NCBI RefSeq assembly: GCF_014649855.1
Contig: NZ_BMTV01000001.1
Coordinates: 62,001-126,000, forward strand
DNA length: 64,000 nt
From: Streptomyces roseolus
GTDB taxonomy: Bacteria; Actinomycetota; Actinomycetes; Streptomycetales; Streptomycetaceae
Direction: 5' to 3'
Part shown: one piece after another, positions 19,738-27,446 of the stretch
How the letters are laid out: every line of letters begins with the position of its first letter
Position numbering within the stretch: the stretch's first letter is position 1
Made by a program: the position numbers and the translations under genes
The notes under the pieces: generated by a model
The model's input: only the letters and a program-made list of their open reading frames with translations
The model's database searches: none
What the model was told of the DNA's origin: nothing

Positions 19738-21193
19738 AGAAGGGGAACCGGCTCCGGCCGTGCTGGATGGAGATCCACTTCTGGGTGGTGAAGGCCTCGA
19801 TCATCGCGTCGCCGTTGAGCCGCCCGATGCCCGAGTGCTTCTCGCCGCCGAAGGGGACGATCGGCTCGTCGTGCACGGTGCCGTCGTTGATGTGGATCAT
19901 GCCGGTGTGGATGCGCCTGGCGACCCGCACGCCCCGCTCCACGTCGGCGGTGTGGACCGCGCCGCTGAGCCCGTACGGGGTGTCGTTGGCGATCCGCACG
20001 GCCTCGTCCTCGCCGTCGAAGGGGAGGATCAGGGCGACCGGGCCGAAGATCTCCTGGGAGAGGACGGGGGCGCCGGCGGGGATGCCGGTCAGCACCGACG
20101 GGGAGACGACGTTGCCCTCCACCCCGCCGCGCAGCAGCGCGGTGGCGCCCGCCGCGACGGCCTGCTCGACGGCCCCGTCGACCGACTCGGCCTGCTGGGA
20201 GTTGATGAGCGGGCCGATGTGGGTGGCGGGGTCGGCCGGGTCGCCGACGCGCAGGGTCCTCACCTTCGCCACGAACTTCTCGGTGAACTCCGCCTCCACC
20301 CGCCGGTCGACCAGGACGCGGTTGGCGGCCATGCAGACCTGCCCCTGGTGGACGAAGCGGCTGAAGACGGCGGCGTCCACCGCGTAGTCGAGGTCGGCGT
20401 CGTCGAGGACGATCAGGGCGCTGTTGCCGCCGAGTTCGAGGACGGCGTGCTTGAAGTTCCGGGCGCAGACCTCGGCCACGTGGCGGCCGACCTTGTCGGA
20501 GCCGGTGAAGGAGATGACCTTCGGGACCGGGTGGGTGAGGAGCGCGTCGCCGATCTCGGCGATGTCGGTGACGACGACGTTGAGCAGGCCGGCCGGGAGG
20601 CCCGCCTCCTCCAGGATCTTCGCGACCAGGGTGCCGCCGCAGATCGGCGTGTTCTGGTGCGGCTTGAGGACGACGGCGTTGCCGAGCGCGAGCGCGGGGG
20701 CGACCGACTTGAGGGAGAGGAGGAAGGGGAAGTTGAAGGGGGAGATGACGCCGACGACGCCGACGGGGAGGCGGTAGACGCGGTTCTCCTTGCCGTCGAC
20801 CGGGGACGGCAGGATGCGGCCCTCGGGGCGCAGCGCCAGCTGGACCGCCTCGCGCAGGAACTCCTTGGCGAGGTGCAGCTCGAAGGCGGCCTTGAGGCGG
20901 GTGCCGCCGAGCTCGGCGACGATCGTCGCGGCTATCTCGTCCTCGCGGTCCTCGACGATCCGCAGGGCCCGCTCGAAGACCTGGCGGCGGACGTACGGGT
21001 TGGTCTCGGCCCAGGCGGCCTGCGCGCGCTCGGCGGCCCGGTAGGCGAGGTCCACCTCCCCGACGGTGGCCACCGTGATCGAGGCGAGCTTCTCCCCGGT
21101 GTACGGATCGAAGTCGATGATGTCCCAGGAGCCGCTGCCCGGCTTCCACTCGCCGTCGATGAACTGGTGGGCCAGGTCGGTGAAGTGCGACAT
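19736..21193 (-). CDS. aldehyde dehydrogenase family protein (benzaldehyde/vanillin dehydrogenase-like)
   Basis: 485 aa from the ATG at 21193, with AGAGGGG upstream. NAD(P)-dependent oxidation of an aldehyde to the acid. Motifs: VGVISPFNFPF, FTGSDKVGR, the general-base glutamate in AVLELGGNSALIV, the catalytic cysteine in GQVCMAANRVLV, and EIFGPVALILPF. The GNSALIV and NDGTVHDEPIVPFGGEKHSGIGR segments fit the aromatic/salicylaldehyde subgroup. The substrate is unproven. It appears monocistronic. Confidence 0.92.
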   Translation of the reverse strand: MSHFTDLAHQFIDGEWKPGSGSWDIIDFDPYTGEKLASITVATVGEVDLAYRAAERAQAAWAETNPYVRRQVFERALRIVEDREDEIAATIVAELGGTRLKAAFELHLAKEFLREAVQLALRPEGRILPSPVDGKENRVYRLPVGVVGVISPFNFPFLLSLKSVAPALALGNAVVLKPHQNTPICGGTLVAKILEEAGLPAGLLNVVVTDIAEIGDALLTHPVPKVISFTGSDKVGRHVAEVCARNFKHAVLELGGNSALIVLDDADLDYAVDAAVFSRFVHQGQVCMAANRVLVDRRVEAEFTEKFVAKVRTLRVGDPADPATHIGPLINSQQAESVDGAVEQAVAAGATALLRGGVEGNVVSPSVLTGIPAGAPVLSQEIFGPVALILPFDGEDEAVRIANDTPYGLSGAVHTADVERGVRVARRIHTGMIHINDGTVHDEPIVPFGGEKHSGIGRLNGDAMIEAFTTQKWISIQHGRSRFPF

Positions 21194-21287
21194 GGACGGT
21201 GAACCCCTCTGCCGGCTGCCGGTCACCCGGGCGCGCGCGGGCGCCCGGCCGCCGGGGCTACTGATGCGCCGTCATCGTACTGATGTA

Positions 21288-22160
21288 TCAGGAGAGTTGG
21301 AGGAGGCCCCGGAGAAGATCACGACTTTCGGCCGGATCCGGGCTGTCCTTCGCCAGCTTCTCCATCACCGTGCCGTACTGGGCGACCTCCTCGCGCTTGT
21401 CGAGGTAGAGGGCGCCGGTGAGCTGCTCCAGGTAGACGACGTCGGAGAGGTCGGACTCGGGGAAGCTGAGCATGGTGAAGGCGCCGCTCTCGCCGGCGTG
21501 CCCGCCGAAGCTGAACGGCATCACCTGGAGCGTGACCCCGGGGTTCTCCGAGACCTCGATGAGGTGCTTCAACTGGCCCCGCATGACGGCCCGGTCCCCG
21601 TACGGGCGACGGAGCGCGGCCTCGTCGAGGACGACGTGGAAGTGCGGGGCGCGCTCGGAGACGAGGACCTTCTGGCGTTCGAGGCGGAGGGCGATCCGGC
21701 GGTCGATCTCGGCGCGCGTGGCGCCCGGCATGCCCCGGGAGACGACCGCGTGGGCGTACTCCTCGGTCTGCAACAGGCCGTGCACGAACTGGACTTCGTA
21801 GACCCGAATGAGGGAGGCGGCCGCTTCGAGGCCGATGTAGGTCTGGAACCAGCCCGGCAGGACGTCGCCGAAGCTGTGCCACCAGCCGGCGAGGTTGGCC
21901 TCGCGGGCGAGACCCAGGAGCGCGCCGCGCTCGGTCTCCTCGGTGACTCCGTAGAGAGTGAGCAGATCCTCTATGTCCCTGGCCTTGAAGCTCACCCTTC
22001 CCAACTCCATGCGGCTGATCTTGGATTCGGAGGCGCGGATCGAGTAGCCGGCGGCCTCGCGGGTGATGCCCCTCGATTCGCGCAGGCGCCTCAACTGGGA
22101 GCCCAGCAGGATCCGTCGGACGACGCTCCCGCCCGCTCCGTTCATTTCGCCTGCGGTCAC
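21288..22160 (-). CDS. XRE family regulator with DUF5753 domain
   Basis: 290 aa from the GTG at 22160. An ATG at 22145 (MNGAGGSVVRR) is equally possible. N-terminal helix-turn-helix LLGSQLRRLRESRGITREAAGYSIRASESKISRMELGRVSFKARDIEDLLTLYGV-type pattern (here about residues 20-70), followed by the DUF5753 domain (WWHSFGDVLPGWFQTYIGLEA, YEVQFVHGLLQTEEYA, QLKHLIEVSENPGVTLQVMPF). Such proteins pair with DUF397 partners to control development or local genes in Streptomyces. It is divergent from an RsbW-like ATPase, with a DUF397 gene beyond it. Confidence 0.92.
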   Translation of the reverse strand: MTAGEMNGAGGSVVRRILLGSQLRRLRESRGITREAAGYSIRASESKISRMELGRVSFKARDIEDLLTLYGVTEETERGALLGLAREANLAGWWHSFGDVLPGWFQTYIGLEAAASLIRVYEVQFVHGLLQTEEYAHAVVSRGMPGATRAEIDRRIALRLERQKVLVSERAPHFHVVLDEAALRRPYGDRAVMRGQLKHLIEVSENPGVTLQVMPFSFGGHAGESGAFTMLSFPESDLSDVVYLEQLTGALYLDKREEVAQYGTVMEKLAKDSPDPAESRDLLRGLLQLS

Positions 22161-22509
22161 GGCTCCAGCCTTCCCTTCACGGTGACGAGCCCCCGTTCGA
22201 GCCCCGGATTCTGCCACCAAACGCTTCAGCGCGTACACATCCGATTACGGAAGGGGAGGCGCAGGGGTGAGATCCGGACGGAAGGCGGCGCGCCCGTGTC
22301 AAGAAGATTTCCACAGATTCACCACAGGGTCGGACAGGTCCGGCATCCGTTCCCCGCGTGCACGTGCATCTGCCCTTGCATCCCGTCGGCGCATTCGGAA
22401 CCATGGACCCGCGCAGCCGCGTACTCGTTCGCGTTGTCGTGTTGTCGCAATGTTTCGCACTGCTTGCACCGTTGTCGCACCGCCACCGCGATTCCCGGGA
22501 GTGCCTCGC
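22161..22509. other. divergent regulatory region between the XRE and ATPase genes
   Basis: 349 bases without a convincing gene, and less GC-rich than its surroundings. It holds a 26-bp element at 22357-22382 that recurs in front of the DUF397 gene. It must contain the start signals for both divergent genes. I could not identify -10/-35 boxes with confidence. Confidence 0.6.
22357..22382 (+). promoter_or_regulatory. 26-bp element, copy 1
   Basis: Starts CGTGCACGTGCATCTGC and ends TTGCATC, containing the palindrome TGCACGTGCA (22359-22368) and a third TGCA at its end. It matches the element at 23395-23420 on the opposite strand at 24 of 26 bases. It lies 128 bases before the ATPase start and 197 bases before the XRE start. 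Probably a binding site for the adjacent XRE regulator. Confidence 0.6.
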
Positions 22510-23004
22510 ATGGGGACGAATGGATCGACCGTGCTCGAGCCTTTACGGCAGGGTCTCCCGCCGATCGATCCCGGTGCCGTCTCCACCTCCGCCTCCTGCG
22601 CCCTTCCCGCCCGGTACGAAGCCGTGCGCGGGGCACGGAAGTTCACCAGCGCGACACTGGACAGCTGGGACCTCGCCGACCGCTTCGACGACGTGGCCCT
22701 CGTGGTCTCCGAACTCGTCACCAACGCCCTCCGGCACGCCGTCCCCGACGGCCCCGAGGACCCGCAGGCACCGCAGGTGCGGCTGCACCTGATGCGCTGG
22801 GCCTCGCGCCTGGTGTGCGCGGTGCGCGACCCCAGCCGGCAGAGCCCGGAGGCACGCGAGGGCGAGGAGGACTTCTCGGCCGAGTCGGGCCGGGGGCTGT
22901 TCCTCGTGGAGTCGTTCAGCGACAGCTGGGGCTGGCACCCGCTCGCCGGGACCCTGCAGGGCAAGGTCGTGTGGGCGCTGTTCCGGGTCGGGCCGGAGGA
23001 GTAG
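22510..23004 (+). CDS. RsbW/SpoIIAB-like ATP-binding protein (anti-sigma-type kinase fold)
   Basis: 164 aa from the ATG at 22510 (MGTNGSTVLEP). GHKL ATPase features: N-box LVVSELVTNALRHA, D/G-region VRDPSRQSP (the usual DxG aspartate is present), and ESGRGLFLVESFSDSWGWHP near the end. Stand-alone proteins of this kind in Streptomyces act as anti-sigma factors or serine kinases, or are of unknown role. Flanked by the XRE/DUF5753 and DUF397 genes, it forms a regulator-ATPase-DUF397 module. Confidence 0.88.
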   Translation: MGTNGSTVLEPLRQGLPPIDPGAVSTSASCALPARYEAVRGARKFTSATLDSWDLADRFDDVALVVSELVTNALRHAVPDGPEDPQAPQVRLHLMRWASRLVCAVRDPSRQSPEAREGEEDFSAESGRGLFLVESFSDSWGWHPLAGTLQGKVVWALFRVGPEE

Positions 23005-23020
23005 GGAAGCCTCGAGCACT

Positions 23021-23064
23021 ACGGGGAAGGGCCCCGGCGGGTGACCGCCGGGGCCCTTCCCCGT
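23021..23064. terminator. strong bidirectional terminator
   Basis: Perfect 20-bp stem (23021-23040 with 23045-23064) closed by a GTGA loop, between the convergent ATPase and DUF397 genes, 16 and 21 bases from their stops. Confidence 0.85.
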
Positions 23065-23085
23065 GTCGGGTGTGCGGTCGTCGGG

Positions 23086-23328
23086 TCAGACGAGGTGGTC
23101 GAACTCCCCGTCCTTGACACCCAGCAGGAGCGCCTCGATCTCGGCCGGCGTGTAGACGAGCGCCGGGCCGTCGGGGTGACGGGAATTGCGTACGGCAACG
23201 TTTCCCCCCGGCAGTTTGGCGAACTCGACGCACGAGCCCTGGGAGTTGCTGTGCCTGCTCTTCTGCCAGACGACGCCTCGCAGCTCCGTCGCCGCCATGC
23301 CGTTGTACGCGTGGTGCGCGTGGTGCAC
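23086..23328 (-). CDS. DUF397 domain protein
   Basis: 80 aa. The core VVWQKSRHSNSQGSCVEFAKLPGGNVAVRNSRHPDGPALVYT-type pattern spans residues 19-62 and identifies DUF397, small partners of XRE/DUF5753 regulators such as the WhiJ-like systems of Streptomyces. GGGGAG lies 6 bases before the GTG at 23328. This favours that start over the ATG at 23298 and gives an unusual His-rich N-terminus (HHAHH). A 26-bp element shared with the XRE promoter region is 67 bases upstream. Confidence 0.88.
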   Translation of the reverse strand: MHHAHHAYNGMAATELRGVVWQKSRHSNSQGSCVEFAKLPGGNVAVRNSRHPDGPALVYTPAEIEALLLGVKDGEFDHLV

Positions 23329-23394
23329 TGGTAGCTCCCCGAGTTGCTTGGTACAGGTGTCAACTTCCCCGGATCATAGCTGCGTTCATATGCC

Positions 23395-23420
23395 GATGCA
23401 TGAGCAGATGCACGTGCACG
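23395..23420 (-). promoter_or_regulatory. 26-bp element, copy 2, upstream of the DUF397 gene
   Basis: On the minus strand it reads the same as the element at 22357-22382 except for two bases, with palindrome TGCACGTGCA at 23409-23418. It is oriented towards the DUF397 gene, 67 bases from its start. Confidence 0.6.
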
Positions 23421-23424
23421 AGGC

Positions 23425-23595
23425 GTGGCGTAGCCGCTACGCCACTCAGCGTGCGGCCGCGGGGAGGTCCCCCGTGATCTTCCCATCCGGGTGGACGGGA
23501 ACGCCGGGGAGGTGGTTCCCGGGGAGGCGGTTTCCCGGGGGCCGGGGGTCCCGGGCGGTGGTTTCCCGGGCCGGCCCTTCGGGGCCGGGCGCCGT
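23425..23595 (-). repeat. hairpins and short repeats downstream of the FUSC gene
   Basis: A perfect 9-bp hairpin lies at 23425-23445 (GTGGCGTAG / CTACGCCAC). Three imperfect copies of GGYGGTTTCCCGGG lie at about 23508, 23526 and 23556. A CCGGCCC-TTCG-GGGCCGG tetraloop hairpin (23571-23588), 8 bases past the FUSC stop, is the likely terminator. Confidence 0.6.
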
Positions 23596-25650
23596 TCAGG
23601 CGTCGGCGAGGGCCGCCGACAGGTCGTCCAGGGCGGCCAGGAGGAGCCGGGCCGCCTTGCGCAGCAGCGGGTCGGTGACCTCGGCCTCCCAGGCGGCGAC
23701 GGTCGCACGGAGGTCGTCCCAGGCGGGGGCCTTCCGTTCGCGGACCGCCTTCGCGCCGCGTTCGGTGGCCTCGCCCAGCGCCTCCGCGAGGCCCGCGGCG
23801 GCGGGCAGGGGCGGGGCGCCGTGCTCGGGGAGGTGGGCCTCCAGGAGCATGGCGGCCCGCCCGAACTCGGCGATCGCCCGGCCCGCGCCCTCGGCGGCCG
23901 CGTGCGGGAGCCCCCGGTGCCGCACCGGCTCGTGGGTGGCCCGGGCCAGCGCGTCGTGCCAGGCCACGCGCGCGGCGCGAGCGGAGAGCAGGGCCTCGCG
24001 GACGTCCGGGCTGCCGGGCCCCGCGGGGTCGGCGTACCGGGCGGCGACGGCGGCGGCGTACCGCCCGGACGCGGTGAGCCAGTCGGCGAGCCTGCCGCGC
24101 AGCCGGGGCGTCTCCCAGGCAGGGTAGACCGCGTAGGAGAGCATCGCGAGGAGGCCGCCGAGGAGGGTGAGCAGGACCCGGTCCCGCACGGTCTGGGTGA
24201 CTCCCGAGCCCTCCATGCCGAGCAGGAAGACGACGTACGCGGCGACGCAGACCTGGCTGACCGCGTACCCCGTCCTCATCAACAGGTACATGCCGAAGGC
24301 GCAGAGCACGGCGAGCCCGGCGGAGAGGTACGTCCCCGGGTGCGCGGTCCGCACGACGGCGGAGGCGAGCCCGACGCCGACGAGCGTGCCGCCGAAGCGG
24401 GCCACCGAGCGGGAGTACGTCTGCGAGAAGTCCGGCCGCATCACCATCACGGAGGTCATCGGCGCCCAGTATCCGTGCCCGAAGGGCAGCACCTGGCCCA
24501 GGAGGTAGCCGGCGGCGGTGACCGCGGAGACGCGCAGCGCGTGCCGCAGGACCGCCGAGCCCGGCCGCACCTCGGCCCGCATCCTCGCGACGACGAGCGG
24601 CAGGAGCCGCAGGAGGGTGGGGCGGGGGGCGGACGGGTCCGCCGGGTCCCGGCCGGTCTCCGTGCGGGGTTCGGCCGTCTCGACGACGTCGCCGAGGAGG
24701 GCGGTGAGGCGGAGGGCGGCGCGGTGGGAGCGGTCGGAGAGGATCGTGCCGGTGTCGGGGGTGCGGAGGGCGGCGACGGCGGCCGGGGGCAGCCGGACCG
24801 GTGCGCCGTGCCGGATGGCGTGCGCGGCGGCGTCGAGGACCTCGCCCGCCGCGGCGAGCAGCTCGCGCACCCGGTCGCGCTGCGGCCCCTCGGCGGGGGC
24901 GCCGACGGCGGGGTCGGCGAGCGAGGCGAGGACGGGCCGGATCCGTTCGGCGAGCCGCCGGGGCCCGTGGAGTTCGGCGGGCCGGCGGCGGGCCTGCCGC
25001 GGGGTGACGGCGGCGGCGGCGCTGCGGGCGGTCATCAGCGGGACCGGGTCGAAGGACGCGACCGGGTCGTGGCGGAGCCGGCGGGCGTAGTCCGCCTCCG
25101 CGGCGAGCGCGTCGGCGAGCGCGTCGCGCTGGGCGCCCCAGGGCCGGACGGGCAGCAGCACGACGAGCGCGGCCTGTACGACCCCGCCGGCGAAGATCGT
25201 GGCGGCGTGGCCGGCGGCGGTGGCGACCGAGGTGGGCAGGGTGACCGTGACCAGCATGATCGCCACGTTGGAGGAGGCGATGATGCCGGCGGTGGGCCCG
25301 ACGGCCCAGGCGAGCCCGGAGAGGAAGGTCCACAGGACCAGCAGGGCGAGGAAGAGGAGCGTGTGCGCCCCGGTCAGGTACCCCAGGAAGGTGGAGGCCG
25401 CGAGGCTGGCGCCGGAGGCGAGCGCGAGGGTGGGCCGGGGCCGCCACGACCGCTGGAAGGTGGCGATGGCCGCCTGGAAGGCGCCGAACGCGGAGGACGC
25501 GGCGACGGCCGGCCCGAAGAAGGCCAGCGAGAAGCCGACGACGAGCGCGAGCCCGAGCGCCCCGCGGGCCGCGGCGACGGGAGCGAGCCGCCGCCGCTCG
25601 ACGGTGAGTCCGGAGCGGGCGGTCTCCCTCAGCGCCCGGAGCCAGCTCAT
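23596..25650 (-). CDS. FUSC family membrane protein (aromatic-acid-exporter-like)
   Basis: 684 aa with two hydrophobic clusters: about residues 27-170 (six segments) and about 375-500 (six segments), the second containing SVMVMRPDFSQTYSRSVARFGGTLVG, the FUSC-type signature region. The cytoplasmic stretches 175-370 and 505-684 are Ala/Arg-rich helices. Relatives (AaeB, YccS/YhfK types) export aromatic carboxylates or are of unknown function. Start ATG at 25650. It is convergent with the DUF397 side through a GC-rich repeat region. Confidence 0.87.
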   Translation of the reverse strand: MSWLRALRETARSGLTVERRRLAPVAAARGALGLALVVGFSLAFFGPAVAASSAFGAFQAAIATFQRSWRPRPTLALASGASLAASTFLGYLTGAHTLLFLALLVLWTFLSGLAWAVGPTAGIIASSNVAIMLVTVTLPTSVATAAGHAATIFAGGVVQAALVVLLPVRPWGAQRDALADALAAEADYARRLRHDPVASFDPVPLMTARSAAAAVTPRQARRRPAELHGPRRLAERIRPVLASLADPAVGAPAEGPQRDRVRELLAAAGEVLDAAAHAIRHGAPVRLPPAAVAALRTPDTGTILSDRSHRAALRLTALLGDVVETAEPRTETGRDPADPSAPRPTLLRLLPLVVARMRAEVRPGSAVLRHALRVSAVTAAGYLLGQVLPFGHGYWAPMTSVMVMRPDFSQTYSRSVARFGGTLVGVGLASAVVRTAHPGTYLSAGLAVLCAFGMYLLMRTGYAVSQVCVAAYVVFLLGMEGSGVTQTVRDRVLLTLLGGLLAMLSYAVYPAWETPRLRGRLADWLTASGRYAAAVAARYADPAGPGSPDVREALLSARAARVAWHDALARATHEPVRHRGLPHAAAEGAGRAIAEFGRAAMLLEAHLPEHGAPPLPAAAGLAEALGEATERGAKAVRERKAPAWDDLRATVAAWEAEVTDPLLRKAARLLLAALDDLSAALADA

Positions 25651-25753
25651 GATCCGAGCGTAGCGACGATCACCCCGTATGGCATGGAACCCGGCATTTC
25701 GCCCCCCGGGGTCCCGCCCTCGCCGAGCCGGGTCCGGTCCGGGATCCAGCCGC

Positions 25754-25949
25754 TGCCGGACCGTTTCCCGCCCCGGGCTTCAGCCTCTGCCGAGCCGGGC
25801 CGGGGCCGGCCCGGGGCCTGAGCCGGGGCCTGAGCTCAGCCCTTGTCGAGCCGGGCCGGGGCCGGGGCTCAGCCTCTGCCGGACCGTTTCCCGCCCCGGG
25901 CTTCAGCCTCTGCCGAGCCGGGCCGGGGCTCAGCCCTTGTCGAGCCGGG
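25754..25949. repeat. mosaic direct repeats after the DUF2786 gene
   Basis: A perfect 53-bp direct repeat (25754-25806 and 25877-25929, 123 bases apart) is interleaved with a 21-bp repeat (25835-25855 and 25929-25949). The second copy of the 21-bp unit covers the last codons and stop of the DUF2786 gene, so the array includes a duplicated gene end. No other gene is seen between 25651 and 25929. Confidence 0.85.
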
Positions 25950-27105
25950 TCCGCCCCGGGGTCAGGGTGGCGGACTCGGCGGCGGTGGCGCCGTGGTGCC
26001 AGCCGTCCTCGTCCCACATCGCGCGGACCCGGGCGGCCCTCGTCTCCGGGAAGAGCTCGTCGGTGCGGGCCGTCACCGCGACCTCGCGGGAGGCGAGGAC
26101 CGGCAGCAGGGTCGGGGCCTCGGCGGCGACCCGCCGGGAGGTCGCCTCGAGGCGGGCGCCGAGCCGGTTCGCGTACGCGAGCAGGAAGGACTGCCGGAAG
26201 GACTTGGTGCGCTTGCGACCGCCCTTGCGCTGCTCGGCCTCCGCACGGGTCATCGCGGCCGTCCCCTGCACGAGCAGCGAGGTGTACAGCAGCTCGACCG
26301 GGTCGAGGTCCGCCTCGAAGCCGACGACCGTCGAGAAGCCGTACGTCTCGTTCCACACCGCCCGGCAGTGGTTGGCGCTCGCCACCGCGTCGAGCAGGAT
26401 CGCCTTCGCCTGCTCGTACGGCGGCTCCACGCCGACCCGGATCGCCCCCGGCGTCTGCGGCGACGGCGCGCCGGCGGCGAGCCCGGCCTCGTCGAGGCTG
26501 TGGCGGGCCATCAGCTCCTGCGCCTTCGCCGTCAGCGCCTCGGCCTCCTCCGGATAGCCGGTGGCCTCCGCCTTGGCGAGCAGCGCCCGGATCCGGGTGA
26601 GCATCCGCGGCTCGCCGACGGCCGCCGGCGGCAGCGTCTCGCCCGGTACGGGTCCCACCGCGTCGAGCCGGGGCAGCCGGACGAGCAGCCGGTACAGCTC
26701 CAGGACGGCGGTCGCGTACGAGAAGCGGTCGGCGGGCCCGGCCCCCTCCCCCGCCGCGTCGGTCAGCGCGTCGAGCTGTTCGCGCCAGCGCCGGGGCAGC
26801 GTCGCGTACCGCGCGGTCTCGGCCCGTACCAGGTCGCCGAGCAGCCGCAGATGCTCCTCCGCCAGCTCGCGGCGGACCGTCCGCGCCAGGTCGGCGGGCT
26901 GCCAGCCGCGCTCCCACAGGGTCCGTACGAACTCCTCGCCGCGCCGCGCGAGCCCCGCGTCGGTCCCCGGGTCGGCGGCGAGCAGGGAGGCGGCGGTGTC
27001 GAGGGAGCGGTCGTCGCGGGCGTGCAGCGACTCCCGCAGCGCCCGTTCGACGGTGGACTCCGTGGACTCGGTGGACTCCGTGGACCCCCGTGCCTCGTCC
27101 CGCAT
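25930..27105 (-). CDS. DUF2786 domain protein
   Basis: 391 aa. It opens with a short in-frame repeat (STESTESTEST, residues 8-18). The DUF2786 motif MLTRIRALLAKAEATGYPEEAEALTAKAQELMARHSLDEA-type pattern lies at about 165-205, followed by the conserved VGVEPPYEQAKAILLDAVASANHCRAVW region and RKGGRKRTKSFRQSFLLAYANRLG (a basic helix). Function unknown. A WHHGATAAESATL tail near the end. It is divergent from an ABC transporter operon across a repeat-filled gap. Confidence 0.87.
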   Translation of the reverse strand: MRDEARGSTESTESTESTVERALRESLHARDDRSLDTAASLLAADPGTDAGLARRGEEFVRTLWERGWQPADLARTVRRELAEEHLRLLGDLVRAETARYATLPRRWREQLDALTDAAGEGAGPADRFSYATAVLELYRLLVRLPRLDAVGPVPGETLPPAAVGEPRMLTRIRALLAKAEATGYPEEAEALTAKAQELMARHSLDEAGLAAGAPSPQTPGAIRVGVEPPYEQAKAILLDAVASANHCRAVWNETYGFSTVVGFEADLDPVELLYTSLLVQGTAAMTRAEAEQRKGGRKRTKSFRQSFLLAYANRLGARLEATSRRVAAEAPTLLPVLASREVAVTARTDELFPETRAARVRAMWDEDGWHHGATAAESATLTPGRTRLDKG

Positions 27106-27446
27106 GACCGTGCCCTCTCCGTCCCCCGCGCCGACTCTTCTCCTCCGATGGTCTCAGGGCGGCGGGGCACGGCCGCCCCCGGGACGCCCGCCCGGGGCGG
27201 AGGTGGGCCCGGCCAGCCCCGGGACACCCGCCCCCGGCCGGGGGAAGCCCGGCCCTGCCCCGGGGACACCCGCCCCCACCCGGGAGGAAGCCCGGCCCCG
27301 CCCCCGGGGACGCCCGCCCCCACCCGGGAGGAAGCCCGGCCCCGCCCCCGGGGACGCCCGCCCCGGCCGGAGGTAGGCCTGGCCCTACCCCGGGACGCCC
27401 GGCAGACGGCGTGACCCGGAGCGGGCCGGAACGGTTCGCTGGAGCC
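27106..27446. repeat. 40-44-bp minisatellite between divergent genes
   Basis: Units starting GGGACRCCCG occur at 27181, 27221, 27263, 27307, 27351 and 27392 (periods 40, 42, 44, 44 and 41). The units at 27263 and 27307 differ by one base over 44. The array occupies most of the shared upstream region of the DUF2786 and ABC genes. No coding sequence is seen. Confidence 0.88.

Noticed and set aside
23425..23445. Perfect 9-bp hairpin as an attachment site
   Set aside because: There is no integrase gene, tRNA end or second copy nearby. A terminator or structural role is simpler.
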